This document shows positions 24,243 through 32,133 of a DNA stretch of 36,350 nucleotides, piece after piece; position 1 is the stretch's first letter, and each line of letters begins with the position of its first letter. The stretch spans positions 1 to 36,350 of the forward strand of contig JAPPNY010000107.1 in NCBI GenBank assembly GCA_028818385.1. Direction: 5' to 3'. Source of the DNA: Spirochaetaceae bacterium (GTDB lineage Bacteria; Spirochaetota; Spirochaetia; SZUA-6; Bin103). The notes under the pieces were generated by a model, which had not been told where the DNA came from, made no database searches, and worked only from the letters and a program-made list of their open reading frames with translations. The translations under genes and the position numbers were made by a program.

Positions 24243-25679
24243 TTACAGGCCGCAGGCCGCCTCCGTGAGGTAGTCCCATTGGTGCACGTAGGTGACGCCG
24301 TCGATCACCAGCCGGTGAGCGTGCGGCAGCTCCTCCGCCCAGGTCATCTCGGTACCACCCGTCCGGTGGGGCGGCTGATCCAGCTTGCCCCAACGGTTGC
24401 CGTTGTACCTCCGGGACAAGACCGTGCGGCCGGCGCGGTTGAGGTACGCCAGGACGAGCACATCTGAATCAGTTGCATCCGCTTCGATGTCGAAGACGCG
24501 CATGCACTCGAACTCCCGGCCACCGATGCGGCACTCGAACACGCCGCTCGAGAACAGGCGGGGAGCCTCGCGGCTCCATTCGAACGTCCCGTCCGGCCGC
24601 TCGGTCAGGCACCCCTTGTCCTCGACCAGGCGGTCGACGGACCCGAAGTTGTGCTCCCAGCTTTCGTCCAGGAAGGTCTGCAGCTCTCTCGTACCGTCAC
24701 CCCTCCTGGTAGCCTCGAAGGCCAGCCACTGCACCTCCTTCTCGTCCAGCCGGCCCCAGACCCTGGTCCGGCCGTACTCCTCATCCGGCGCATGGTTGCG
24801 CGGGACGATACCGGCCCGGTCGGGAAACGCCTGCTCGTCTACCTCGATCTCCACGCATTCCCGTCCGTGGATGATGGCCGGCCGACAGGCCGCCATCGCA
24901 GTGTCCTCGGTCAATACCCACAAGCCATCGCGGGTCTGCTCGTATTCCGCCCACCGCACCCGTTCGCCGAGCTCCGGCACGATGCCCCACCATGCCAGCT
25001 CGCGAAGGTCGATGGAGAACGGCTGCGCCGCGCTCCTGGAGACCGTGATCTCCGGGCGATGCTCGGGAAATGGCCGTTTCGCCGTTTTCTTGCTCTCGAC
25101 ACGCATCGTAATACCCCTCCTCGTCTTGGTGATGCCCAGTTCCTGGCGCACGCGGTCTCGCCCGTGAGACAGCCGCCGCTTGACCGTGCCAGGCGGACAG
25201 CGGTGGCGGGCGGCTATCTCGGCGATGCTCATGCCGTCCAGGTAGAACGCCTGCAGCGCCCGCCGCTCCTGCTCGGGGACGACCTGTAAGGCGTCGACCA
25301 CGTCCTCCGCCGACCGGCGCCGGCGCGCATCAGCGATCCCCAGCCGGTTGACGGTCCGCGCGAACTCCTCCGGCTCCGCGATCCGCTCCCGCCGCTGCCT
25401 GGAACGGAGGTGGTCGCTGCAGCGGTTCCGCGCCACCTGGTACAGCCACGCGCGCACGTTCTTCGGCTCCTGCACCCGCAACGCCGACCACGCCCGCATG
25501 AGCGTTTCCTGCAGCACGTCCTCGACCGCCTCGCGCGATCCCAGTCGATCGCGGACGAGCGCACTCAGCGGTCGCTCGTAACGCCGGACCAGCGCGACGA
25601 AGGCGTCCCTGTCGCCGCTCCGGATGCTCCGGGCGAGATCCTGATCGGTGTGGGCGGTGCGATCCATGCGAGGTTCCAT
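24243..25679 (-). CDS. ECF RNA polymerase sigma factor fused to a large C-terminal domain
   Basis: A 478-residue protein. Residues about 12-95 form sigma region 2 (AFVALVRRYERPLSALV, DVLQETLMRAWSAL, VRAWLYQVARNRCSDHLRS). Residues about 125-185 form region 4 (VVPEQERRALQAFYLDGMSIAEIAARHRC, then GTVKRRLSHGRDRVR). An ordinary ECF factor would end near residue 190. Here about 290 more residues follow: a mixed alpha/beta domain with the motifs WWGIVPELGERVRWAEYE, IHGRECVEIEVDE, LQTFLDESWEHNFGSV, GVFECRIGGREFECMRVFDIE and LVIDGVTYVHQWDYLT. No known family is recognised. The domain might sense or bind something controlling the sigma factor. At the border an internal ATG (25106) has a strong ribosome site, so it could also be made alone. 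Confidence 0.85.
   Translation of the reverse strand: MEPRMDRTAHTDQDLARSIRSGDRDAFVALVRRYERPLSALVRDRLGSREAVEDVLQETLMRAWSALRVQEPKNVRAWLYQVARNRCSDHLRSRQRRERIAEPEEFARTVNRLGIADARRRRSAEDVVDALQVVPEQERRALQAFYLDGMSIAEIAARHRCPPGTVKRRLSHGRDRVRQELGITKTRRGITMRVESKKTAKRPFPEHRPEITVSRSAAQPFSIDLRELAWWGIVPELGERVRWAEYEQTRDGLWVLTEDTAMAACRPAIIHGRECVEIEVDEQAFPDRAGIVPRNHAPDEEYGRTRVWGRLDEKEVQWLAFEATRRGDGTRELQTFLDESWEHNFGSVDRLVEDKGCLTERPDGTFEWSREAPRLFSSGVFECRIGGREFECMRVFDIEADATDSDVLVLAYLNRAGRTVLSRRYNGNRWGKLDQPPHRTGGTEMTWAEELPHAHRLVIDGVTYVHQWDYLTEAACGL
25104..25121 (-). promoter_or_regulatory. Internal Shine-Dalgarno and ATG inside the sigma gene
   Basis: On the minus strand AGGAGGGG (25121-25114) is followed by the 7-base spacer TATTACG and ATG (25106-25104), in frame at codon 192 of the sigma gene. 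It lies exactly between region 4 and the C-terminal domain. Spacing and sequence are near-ideal for initiation. The downstream product would be 287 residues. The AGGAGG codons encode Arg-Arg in the sigma frame, so coincidence cannot be excluded. Confidence 0.55.
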
Positions 25680-25815
25680 CGGTCCGTTCCGGCTTCATCT
25701 CACAGGGCGCGGTTCAAGGGCAAAAGGTTCACGCTCGAATGAGGCTCGCTACGCTCACTGGCCCGCTCGCGGCCGAATCGGGGTAAACTGGACCAGCCTG
25801 ACCGGAGGATAGCTC

Positions 25816-26682
25816 ATGTCCGGACTGACCGAGCGACAACTCGCCTTCTTTCGCGACGAGGGCTACCTCCTCGTCGAGGACGCCATCGACCCGGCGGTGC
25901 TAAAGCCGTTCTGCGCCGAGCTCGACGCGAACATCGACGCCTTCGCGCGCACCGCGATCGCCGACGGCCGCCTGTCCGACGCGCACGGGGACGAGCCGTT
26001 CGAGCGCCGATTCCACGCGCTGGCGCTGCAGCTCGACGATCCGGCCCCGTTGCTGGACCTGGGCCGCGGCAAGCAACGCACGCCGGGGATGTTCCGGATC
26101 TACACCTGTCCCTCCCTCCTCGACATCGTCGAGTCCGTGATCGGCCCGGAGATCCTGGCTCATCCGCAATTCAACGTCCGCGCCAAGCGGCCCCACCAGG
26201 ACGAGGGCGTCGTGCCGTGGCACCAGGACCTGGGCTACCTGCAGCCCGACGCCGCGGAGACCTTCATGGTCAACCTCTGGATCCCGCTGGTCGACGCCAC
26301 GCGGGAGAACGGCTGCATGGAGGTCATCGCCGGCAGCCACCGCGCGCCGCTGATCGGCCACGAGCGCGGCATGGGACCGGCGGGCAACTTCAAGGGCGTC
26401 GTCGACGAGCAGCTCCCCGACGGCGAGCGCGTCCTCTGCGCGGTGCGCGTCGGCGGCGTGCTCTTGACCCAGCACAAGACCATGCACCGCTCGATACCGA
26501 ACGTCTCCGACCACATCCGCTGGAGCCTCGACCTGCGCTACTCGCATCCCGACCATCCCACCGGCCGGCAGCAGGTGCCGGGGTTCATCGCCCGCAGCCG
26601 GAGAGACCCCGCATCGGTCTGCCCGTCGGCCGACGAGTGGGTGCGAATCTACGAATCCGCGAACGCGCCGGCCGGCACCTGA
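25816..26682 (+). CDS. PhyH-family dioxygenase with classical iron site
   Basis: A 288-residue Fe(II)/2-oxoglutarate oxygenase. The facial triad is textbook: His136 and Asp138 (PWHQDLGYL) and distal His224 (TMHRSIPN), with Arg235 (HIRWSLDLRY) for 2-oxoglutarate. The fold also has GCMEVIAGSHR. The C terminus PGFIARSRRDP is the segment that matches the remnant at 8650. GGAGG lies 7 bases before the ATG. It is divergent from the sigma gene (136 bases between), and the intergenic region has no sure promoter motif. The substrate is unknown. Confidence 0.9.
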   Translation: MSGLTERQLAFFRDEGYLLVEDAIDPAVLKPFCAELDANIDAFARTAIADGRLSDAHGDEPFERRFHALALQLDDPAPLLDLGRGKQRTPGMFRIYTCPSLLDIVESVIGPEILAHPQFNVRAKRPHQDEGVVPWHQDLGYLQPDAAETFMVNLWIPLVDATRENGCMEVIAGSHRAPLIGHERGMGPAGNFKGVVDEQLPDGERVLCAVRVGGVLLTQHKTMHRSIPNVSDHIRWSLDLRYSHPDHPTGRQQVPGFIARSRRDPASVCPSADEWVRIYESANAPAGT

Positions 26683-26699
26683 GCTTCCGGCGCGGCCGG

Positions 26700-27125
26700 T
26701 CAGTCCGCCTCCACGACCTTCTTGAGCCGCTCGAGCTGGACGCCGTCGGCGCTGCGGATCGCCCGCCGGATGAGCGGCGACATGATCAGGAGAAGCAGCC
26801 CGCGGAAGCGGCACTCGGCGACCAGCGTCACGCGGGTAGCGGCGTCACCGGCCGGATGCAGCTCGTACGTGTAGTCGGCGGTCACGCCGCCCTGCACCGA
26901 GCGCAGCACGATCGAGCGCCCCGCATCGCAGCGGGCGATGACCGACGTCCGCTCCGCGTTCCGGGCATGGAAGCGGATCTCCGTGCCCGCCGCGGTCTCG
27001 CCCTGAGCCTCCATCCGGTCGACGCCGGGCATCCACCGGTGGGCGTTGCTCCAGTCGGTGAGGGCATCCCATACCTCCCCTGCCGGTCTGTCGATCGTTT
27101 CCTCGACCGCGAATGTCGGTGCCAT
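26700..27125 (-). CDS. SRPBCC (START-like) polyketide cyclase/coenzyme-binding protein
   Basis: A 141-residue SRPBCC protein starting VEETIDRPAGEVWDALTDWS, with WMPGVDRMEAQGE and the closing C-terminal helix ADGVQLERLKKVVEAD. These are standard for the polyketide cyclase/dehydrase-like helix-grip fold that binds a hydrophobic ligand. The stop is 17 bases from the convergent PhyH gene. Upstream sits the deaminase scrap. No active-site claim can be made. Confidence 0.85.
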   Translation of the reverse strand: MAPTFAVEETIDRPAGEVWDALTDWSNAHRWMPGVDRMEAQGETAAGTEIRFHARNAERTSVIARCDAGRSIVLRSVQGGVTADYTYELHPAGDAATRVTLVAECRFRGLLLLIMSPLIRRAIRSADGVQLERLKKVVEAD

Positions 27126-27143
27126 CGTTACCTCCGTACGCTC

Positions 27144-27420
27144 TCAGACTCTGAGGGCTGCCACGCGTATCGCGTCAAGCTCGTCGGATGAGAAAACGCC
27201 GGCGTCGTACAGGTTCAGGTACTCCTGCGAGACGCTCTGACCGAAGCTCATGGGATCGTCCGTATTGAGTGTGACATCGACGCCGTGGTCGACGAGCACG
27301 CGCACGGGGTGTGATACGAGGCTCGACACCGCGCCCAGCATGACGTTGCTCGAAGGGCAGACGTTCAGCTGTCGGCCGACATCCTGAGCGCGCCCTAGTG
27401 CGTGGACACGGCGCGCCTCC
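27144..27420 (-). pseudogene. Adenosine/adenine deaminase fragment, both ends missing
   Basis: The minus strand encodes RQLNVCPSSNVMLGAVSSLV and VDVTLNTDDPMSFGQSVSQEY, the conserved C-terminal part of adenosine deaminase-like amidohydrolases (the CPxSN motif, then TLNTDDP with the metal Asp). About 90 residues remain, ending at RVAALRV, about 20-30 short of the usual end. The N-terminal two thirds is absent; the region upstream is the oppositely oriented TIM-barrel gene, which starts at 27466. It is non-functional as a deaminase. Confidence 0.75.
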
Positions 27421-27465
27421 TCCGCTACGGTGCGGGACCGCGACCGGGCCGCGGGGAGGGTTGCC

Positions 27466-28239
27466 GTGAAACTTGGATTCGTCACGTACCAGATCGGTGC
27501 CGAGTGGGACGTGCCCACGCTCATCAGCATGTGCAACGCCGCAGGCATGTCCGGCGTCGAGCTCCGCACGACCCATGCGCACGGCGTGGAGGTGGAGCTG
27601 AGCGCGGCCGCGCGCGCGGAGGTGCGACAGAGGTTCGCCGACGGCGGCGTGGAGATCGCCGGACTGGGCAGCGCCTTCGAGTACCATGCCGTCGATCCGG
27701 CGGTCGTGCGCGAGAACATCGACGGCACCATCGCCTATGCGCAGCTCGCCGCCGACCTGGGCTGTCCCGGCATCAAGGTGCGGCCCAACGGCCTGCAGAC
27801 CGAGGCGGGCATTCCCGAGGAGAAGACCCTGGAACAGATCGGTCTGGCCGTCCGCGAGTGCGCGCAGGCAGCCGCCGACCTGGGCGTCGCGGTCCGGGTC
27901 GAGGTGCACGGCCGCGAGACGCAGGAGCCGCGCCGGATGCGCACCATCATCGATCACGCCGACCACGACAACGCCTATCTCTGCTGGAACTCCAACCCGG
28001 GCGAGCCCGTGAACGGTTCCATCGATGAAGCCTACGGGCTGCTGCGGCACAAGATCGGACTCGTGCACATCAACGAACTGCACACCGACTACCCGTGGCG
28101 CGACCTGTTCGCGAGGCTCCAGCGCGACGGCTACACCGGATACACGCTGGCCGAGATCCAGGGCAACGCCGACGGGGAGCGCCTGCTCCGCTACTACCGG
28201 GCCCTCTGGGAAGCGTACCAGCCCCCGGCTACCGCCTGA
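27466..28239 (+). CDS. Sugar phosphate isomerase/epimerase-like TIM-barrel protein
   Basis: A 257-residue xylose-isomerase-like TIM barrel: VKLGFVTYQIG, GVELRTTHAHG, CPGIKVRPNG, VRVEVHGRETQE, NAYLCWNSNPGE, GLVHINELH and YTLAEIQGNADG. Metal ligands are probably the Glu and His residues in these strands. It contains the TxG/WxNSNPGEP end typical of the IolI/Hyi-like group. The GTG at 27466 is chosen for GGGGAGGG just upstream and the VKLGF start. Its 3' end overlaps the convergent GNAT gene by 11 bases. The gene sits over the place where the deaminase N terminus should be. Confidence 0.85.
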   Translation: MKLGFVTYQIGAEWDVPTLISMCNAAGMSGVELRTTHAHGVEVELSAAARAEVRQRFADGGVEIAGLGSAFEYHAVDPAVVRENIDGTIAYAQLAADLGCPGIKVRPNGLQTEAGIPEEKTLEQIGLAVRECAQAAADLGVAVRVEVHGRETQEPRRMRTIIDHADHDNAYLCWNSNPGEPVNGSIDEAYGLLRHKIGLVHINELHTDYPWRDLFARLQRDGYTGYTLAEIQGNADGERLLRYYRALWEAYQPPATA

Positions 28240-28681
28240 TCGTCTCCGCACGTACCGTGCCGGCGTAGAACTTGTAGCGCTGGTGCTGCCGCAGCCCCAG
28301 CTCCTCGTAGAACCTCGCCGCGGGCGTCGTCCTGTTGGCGATCAGGGAGATGGAGGCCTTCGTGCCTCCGAGCGAGTCGAGCACGTGGCGGATGAGTCCG
28401 CGACCGCGCCCTGACCGCCTCCGATCGGCCCGCACGAACAGTTCCTGAATGTAGTAGTTGACGCGGTTCCGCCACGGGTAGCAGTAGCCGAACATCGCTC
28501 CGGTCACCTCCTCGCCGTCGAGCGCCATCAGGCAGTGCTCGGGGTCGAACCGCCAGAACCGTTCGAGATAGGTGAGCGCCTGTGCAGCACTCCAGGACTC
28601 CCGGTACGGCGGCTCGGCGAACACCTCGCGGAACAGCCGCGCGCAGTCCTCCAGGTCCTCCCGCGCGATGGGACGTATCAC
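28229..28681 (-). CDS. GNAT N-acetyltransferase
   Basis: A 150-residue GNAT: the start VIRPIAREDLEDCARLFREVF is family-typical, the acetyl-CoA loop is ELFVRADRRRSGRGRGLIRHV and the C-terminal ISLIANRTTPAARFYEELGL is the usual NxxAxxFYEKLGF helix. The GTG at 28681 lies 15 bases after the upstream TIM-barrel stop, so the two are likely co-transcribed. The 3' end overlaps the convergent barrel gene. The substrate is unknown. Confidence 0.82.
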   Translation of the reverse strand: MIRPIAREDLEDCARLFREVFAEPPYRESWSAAQALTYLERFWRFDPEHCLMALDGEEVTGAMFGYCYPWRNRVNYYIQELFVRADRRRSGRGRGLIRHVLDSLGGTKASISLIANRTTPAARFYEELGLRQHQRYKFYAGTVRAETIRR

Positions 28682-28695
28682 CGGGTCATGGAACG

Positions 28696-29538
28696 TCAGG
28701 CGACCGAGTCCCTCGCCGCCGCAAGGGCGGCATAGCAACGTTGCGCCGCATCCCAGGGATCGTAGTCGGGACGCTTCCAGATCATGGCGCTCACCTCGGC
28801 GGTTACGGCGATGTCCGTGCGGTGCCCAACCACCAGGCGGAAGTACTCGCCCAGGTCCAGGCTCCCCTCGCCGGGAAGTTGGAAGACGACGTTGCCGTCG
28901 GCGTCGAGGTACCCGTCCTTGACGTGGATGTGCACGGCGTGCGGCAGGCACAGATCGACGCTGTGCCGGAGATCCATCCCCTGCACGTGGAAGTGGCTGA
29001 TGTCGAAGTTGATGCGCAGCGCCGGATGATCGGTCCGCTCCATCAGCCAGACCGCCTTCTCCGGAGCGTCCAGGGCGCCGCCGACATGCGGCTCGGCGGC
29101 AAGGATCACGCCGTGATCGCGGGCGATGTCTGCAAGCTCCAGCAGCGAGGCCGCGATCCGCTCCCGCCCTCCGTCCCATGGGGGGCTCGAGCCCGCGGGC
29201 GGCGAGCTGAACACCGCCGGCCCGTCGTCCAGCCACAGGTCGCGGGCCAGGCCGCAGATGGCCCGGAACCGCTCCAGCATCGCCGGCCGGCCGGCGCCCT
29301 CCTCGGCGAGCGGCAGGAGCGCCATCACCGCCGACAGGTCGAAGCCCAGGTCGCGAATGGTGCCTGCGAGCCGCTTGCGGTCCTCGCGGTCCATCAGGTC
29401 CGGCGCGGTCGCCCAGCCCTCCTCGCCCATGATCTCGACCGACTCGTAGCCGAGCGCGCGCAGCCGTGGCAGCGCCTCGTACACGTCCAGCTTCTGCATG
29501 GCGTAGGTGCCGTATCCCAGCTTCATCTGACTGCTCAT
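28696..29538 (-). CDS. TIM-barrel sugar isomerase/epimerase-like protein
   Basis: A 280-residue xylose-isomerase-like TIM barrel (SSQMKLGYGTYAMQKLDVYE, YESVEIMGEEGW, VILAAEPHVGG, LRINFDISHFHVQG, VHIHVKDGYLDADG, DIAVTAEVSAMIW). The Glu, Asp, His and Glu in these strands form the likely metal site. The ATG at 29538 overlaps the upstream DJ-1/PfpI stop (ATGA at 29535-29538), so the two are translationally coupled. It forms an operon with PfpI and a GNAT. Sugar or sugar-acid isomerisation is inferred. Confidence 0.85.
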   Translation of the reverse strand: MSSQMKLGYGTYAMQKLDVYEALPRLRALGYESVEIMGEEGWATAPDLMDREDRKRLAGTIRDLGFDLSAVMALLPLAEEGAGRPAMLERFRAICGLARDLWLDDGPAVFSSPPAGSSPPWDGGRERIAASLLELADIARDHGVILAAEPHVGGALDAPEKAVWLMERTDHPALRINFDISHFHVQGMDLRHSVDLCLPHAVHIHVKDGYLDADGNVVFQLPGEGSLDLGEYFRLVVGHRTDIAVTAEVSAMIWKRPDYDPWDAAQRCYAALAAARDSVA

Positions 29539-30125
29539 GCCGCCTCCTCCATGCGCGTGCGCTCCGCGTGCAGCAGCGCCATCCAGTGCTGCATGTAGCG
29601 GCCGTGGTCGTGCCACGTGCGGCCGGACACCAGGTTGCCGTCGACCGCCCACGGCTCCTCGGAATAGATCCCGCCGCACACTTCCAGGTCGAACCGGCAC
29701 TTGGGCACGCACGCCATCGTCCGCCCCTTCACCACCCCGGCGTAGGCCGGGATCTCCACGCCGTGGCAGACCGAGGCCACCGGCTTGTCGCGCTCGAAGA
29801 AGTGGCGGGTGATCCGCACCAGGTCCGGGTCGTAGCGGATGTACTCGGGCGCGCGCCCGCCGGAGAAGAAGAGCCCGACGTAGTCCTCGGGCCGCACGTC
29901 GGCGAAGGCCACCTCCGCCTGGATGGTGTAGCCCTCGTACTCGCGCGTGATCTCCCAGCCGCTCTGCGGGATCTCGTGCAGCACCATCTGGTAGCGCCGC
30001 CGCTCCGGGCCCGCGACCACCGGCCGGAACCCTTCCTCCTGCACGCGCAGAAACGGATAGAGCGTGTCCACCGTCTCCGTGGCATCCCCGACGATGATCA
30101 GGACGCCGTCTGCTTCGGTTCCCAT
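29535..30125 (-). CDS. DJ-1/PfpI family protein
   Basis: A 196-residue DJ-1/PfpI protein. The nucleophile elbow is Cys120-His121 (PVASVCHGVEIPA), the first strand is GVLIIVGDATETVDTLYP and GLFFSGGRAPEYIR is the usual acidic/GG loop. The family includes glyoxalases, deglycase-like proteins and glutamine-amidotransferase-type hydrolases. It heads the minus operon PfpI, TIM barrel, GNAT. The 129-base divergent region with the epimerase gene contains two inverted repeats, possible operators. Confidence 0.88.
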   Translation of the reverse strand: MGTEADGVLIIVGDATETVDTLYPFLRVQEEGFRPVVAGPERRRYQMVLHEIPQSGWEITREYEGYTIQAEVAFADVRPEDYVGLFFSGGRAPEYIRYDPDLVRITRHFFERDKPVASVCHGVEIPAYAGVVKGRTMACVPKCRFDLEVCGGIYSEEPWAVDGNLVSGRTWHDHGRYMQHWMALLHAERTRMEEAA

Positions 30126-30142
30126 GCGAGCCTCCTTCGCGC

Positions 30143-30175
30143 CTTCAGAAGCTGAAGCGTACTTCGGCGCCGAAG
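30143..30175. promoter_or_regulatory. Two inverted repeats between the divergent PfpI and epimerase genes
   Basis: In the 129-base divergent region lie CTTCAG-AAG-CTGAAG (30143-30157) and, 4 bases later, the perfect 14-base palindrome CTTCGGCGCCGAAG (30162-30175). Centres are about 19 bases apart, close to two helical turns, as for a dimeric repressor with two sites. A similar 12-base palindrome occurs within a coding region near 32000, so the second may be chance. Confidence 0.4.
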
Positions 30176-30254
30176 CAGATGGCGAGCGTGCCCCGCGGGC
30201 GGTAGACGGTCCGCGCGCCGCAGCCTATCGTCGGCGGGCGCACCACCACCCGAT

Positions 30255-31277
30255 ATGAACATCCTGATCACCGGCATCACCGGCCGCATCGGCGCCAACA
30301 TCGCCCGCCACTTCCTGGACCGGGGGCACGCCGTGCGCGGCTTCGTCTGGCCGGAGGACCGCCAGAGCGCCAAGCTGCGGCAGCTCGGCGCGGAGATCTT
30401 CGAGGGCGACCTGGCCCGCTCCGCGGACGTGAACGCCGCGATCGCCGGGCAGGAGGTGATCCTGCACCTGGGCGCCGCCTTTCAGGCCGGCGGCCCGTTC
30501 ACGCCGGAGCAGTATTTCGACACCAACGTCAAGGGCACCTTCAACGTGCTTCAGGCCGCCTCCGGCCTGGGCTCCTCGCTCCGGCACGTGATCGTCTCCA
30601 GCACCGACGCTACCATGAACAAGTACCCGGAGGACGGCATCGACGAGCCGATCGGCATCGACACGCTGCCGCTCGACACCACCGGCTGGTACGGTTACAG
30701 CAAGATCCTCACCGAGCACTTGGTGGACCGCTATGTCCGGGACGAGGGCATGCCGGCGACCGTGTTCCGCTACGGCTTCGTGTTCGGCGCAGGCGAGATG
30801 GTCGGCTTCCCGCCGTTCCACCTGCGGACCTTCATCGATCAGCTTGAATCGAGCCCGGATCCGGACGCGCAGGAAGTGCTCGCTGCCATGCGTGCCGTCT
30901 ACGACGGCGAGCCCCACCTGATCGTCGCCCGCGACCGCCACGGACGGCCGTGGAAGAAGCACACGGTGGAGGTGCGGGACATCGTGCACGCCTACGAGCG
31001 CGCCACGGGCAACGCGAACACGTTCGGCAAGGTCTACCAGCTCGGCTCGGGCCGGCCGATCACCTGGGACACCGTCGTCCCCTACCTGGCCGAGCGGCTT
31101 GGCTCCCCCTGCTCGACCTTCGACCTGCCGGTCACGCCCACGTACTACGAGCACGACCTGTCGGCGGCCCGCCGGGACTTTGGCTACGACCCGCCGTTCT
31201 CGTACCGGCAGATGGTCGACGACGCCGTGCGCTTCGCCCGCGACCGCACGAGCGACATCATCGCCACGAAGCTCTGA
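30255..31277 (+). CDS. NAD-dependent epimerase/dehydratase
   Basis: A 340-residue extended short-chain dehydrogenase. The cofactor motif is GITGRIG (7-13) in MNILITGITGRIG. The catalytic residues are Ser115/Ser116 (VIVSSTDAT), Tyr146 and Lys150 (GWYGYSKIL). The C-terminal part RDIVHAYERATGNAN and GKVYQLGSGRPITW is the usual substrate-binding half. It modifies nucleotide sugars or related sugars. The ATG at 30255 is clear. The 3' end overlaps the following reading frame by four bases (CTGA), so the two are probably coupled. Confidence 0.9.
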   Translation: MNILITGITGRIGANIARHFLDRGHAVRGFVWPEDRQSAKLRQLGAEIFEGDLARSADVNAAIAGQEVILHLGAAFQAGGPFTPEQYFDTNVKGTFNVLQAASGLGSSLRHVIVSSTDATMNKYPEDGIDEPIGIDTLPLDTTGWYGYSKILTEHLVDRYVRDEGMPATVFRYGFVFGAGEMVGFPPFHLRTFIDQLESSPDPDAQEVLAAMRAVYDGEPHLIVARDRHGRPWKKHTVEVRDIVHAYERATGNANTFGKVYQLGSGRPITWDTVVPYLAERLGSPCSTFDLPVTPTYYEHDLSAARRDFGYDPPFSYRQMVDDAVRFARDRTSDIIATKL

Positions 31278-32110
31278 GCCCGCTCCTCACGCTGGTCCCG
31301 GCGCTGGAGATCCAGCGCGGGCTCTACGACCTGCCGCGCGGCGCACAGCGCTTTCGCGCCTACCTGGACGCGATGACCGGCGGGCATGGCGACCTGAAGC
31401 TGCCACTGCCGCTGTTCAACCCGATGGGCAAGGACCACGTCGCCGCCATGCTCGACCGGCTCATCGGCGCCCGTGCCGAGGACACGGCGCGCGAGGCGCT
31501 GTCGCGGGTGGCGGACCGGCTGTCCGAGGACGCGCTCGGGGGCGCGGCGCGGGTCGCGCTGGTGGTGGCCGACGACGCAGGCGGCGGCTGGACCGACCGA
31601 TTCCTGTCGGACGAGCAGGTCCGCTTCCAGGGCCGGGCGCTCCGCAAGCGAGGCTGGGCCGTCGCTGTGCTCTGGACGGGGGATCCGCCCCACGCGCACG
31701 CCCCGGAACGGATCGAGGCCGCCACGGTCGAGGCGGTGTATCGACTCGCCTATCAACGCAGGCACGGCGAGCCGCGGCTGCTGCGCGACCGCCTGCTGCA
31801 GGAAGGGCTGGCGGCACGCTTCGGCGGGACGCCCGAGCACCGGCTGGGCGATTCCGCAACGGCGCTCACGGCGAAGGTGGTGGGCAGGCACCTCGACGCC
31901 GACCGGTTCGACACCTGCTTCGCCTGCCTCTACGGCGACGATGCCGCCCGCCGGGCAGGATACGATCCGCTCGGACTCCCGCCCTGGGCCGGCTTCGGTT
32001 TCGGCGCCGAAGCGGTGGCCGGCGCCGGCTGCGATCCCCTACACACGCTCTCGACCGGTCCAGCTACGGCGGTGCCGCTGCTCCGCGGCCAGCCCCAAGA
32101 CACGGACTGA
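31274..32110 (+). CDS. Unrecognised protein coupled to the epimerase gene
   Basis: About 278 codons, protein-like from LVPALEIQRGLYDLPRGAQR onward. Later segments are FNPMGKDHVAAMLDRLI, VALVVADDAGGGWTDRFLSD, WAVAVLWTGDPPHAH, EAVYRLAYQRRHGEPRLL and DADRFDTCFACLYGDDAARR, all soluble alpha/beta. I do not recognise the family. There is no ATG/GTG/TTG between the previous stop and LVPAL, only a CTG at 31274 overlapping the epimerase TGA. The real start is therefore CTG, or was lost, or lies at the later in-frame ATG near 31371. It is probably co-transcribed with the epimerase. Confidence 0.6.
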   Translation: MSPLLTLVPALEIQRGLYDLPRGAQRFRAYLDAMTGGHGDLKLPLPLFNPMGKDHVAAMLDRLIGARAEDTAREALSRVADRLSEDALGGAARVALVVADDAGGGWTDRFLSDEQVRFQGRALRKRGWAVAVLWTGDPPHAHAPERIEAATVEAVYRLAYQRRHGEPRLLRDRLLQEGLAARFGGTPEHRLGDSATALTAKVVGRHLDADRFDTCFACLYGDDAARRAGYDPLGLPPWAGFGFGAEAVAGAGCDPLHTLSTGPATAVPLLRGQPQDTD

Positions 32111-32133
32111 ACGGGCGCCGGGCCGACCGCAGG

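Noticed and set aside
32001..32012. The palindrome TTCGGCGCCGAA inside the gene after the epimerase
   Set aside because: It lies within coding sequence and is an easy chance match in GC-rich DNA; it lowers the weight of the similar site at 30162.
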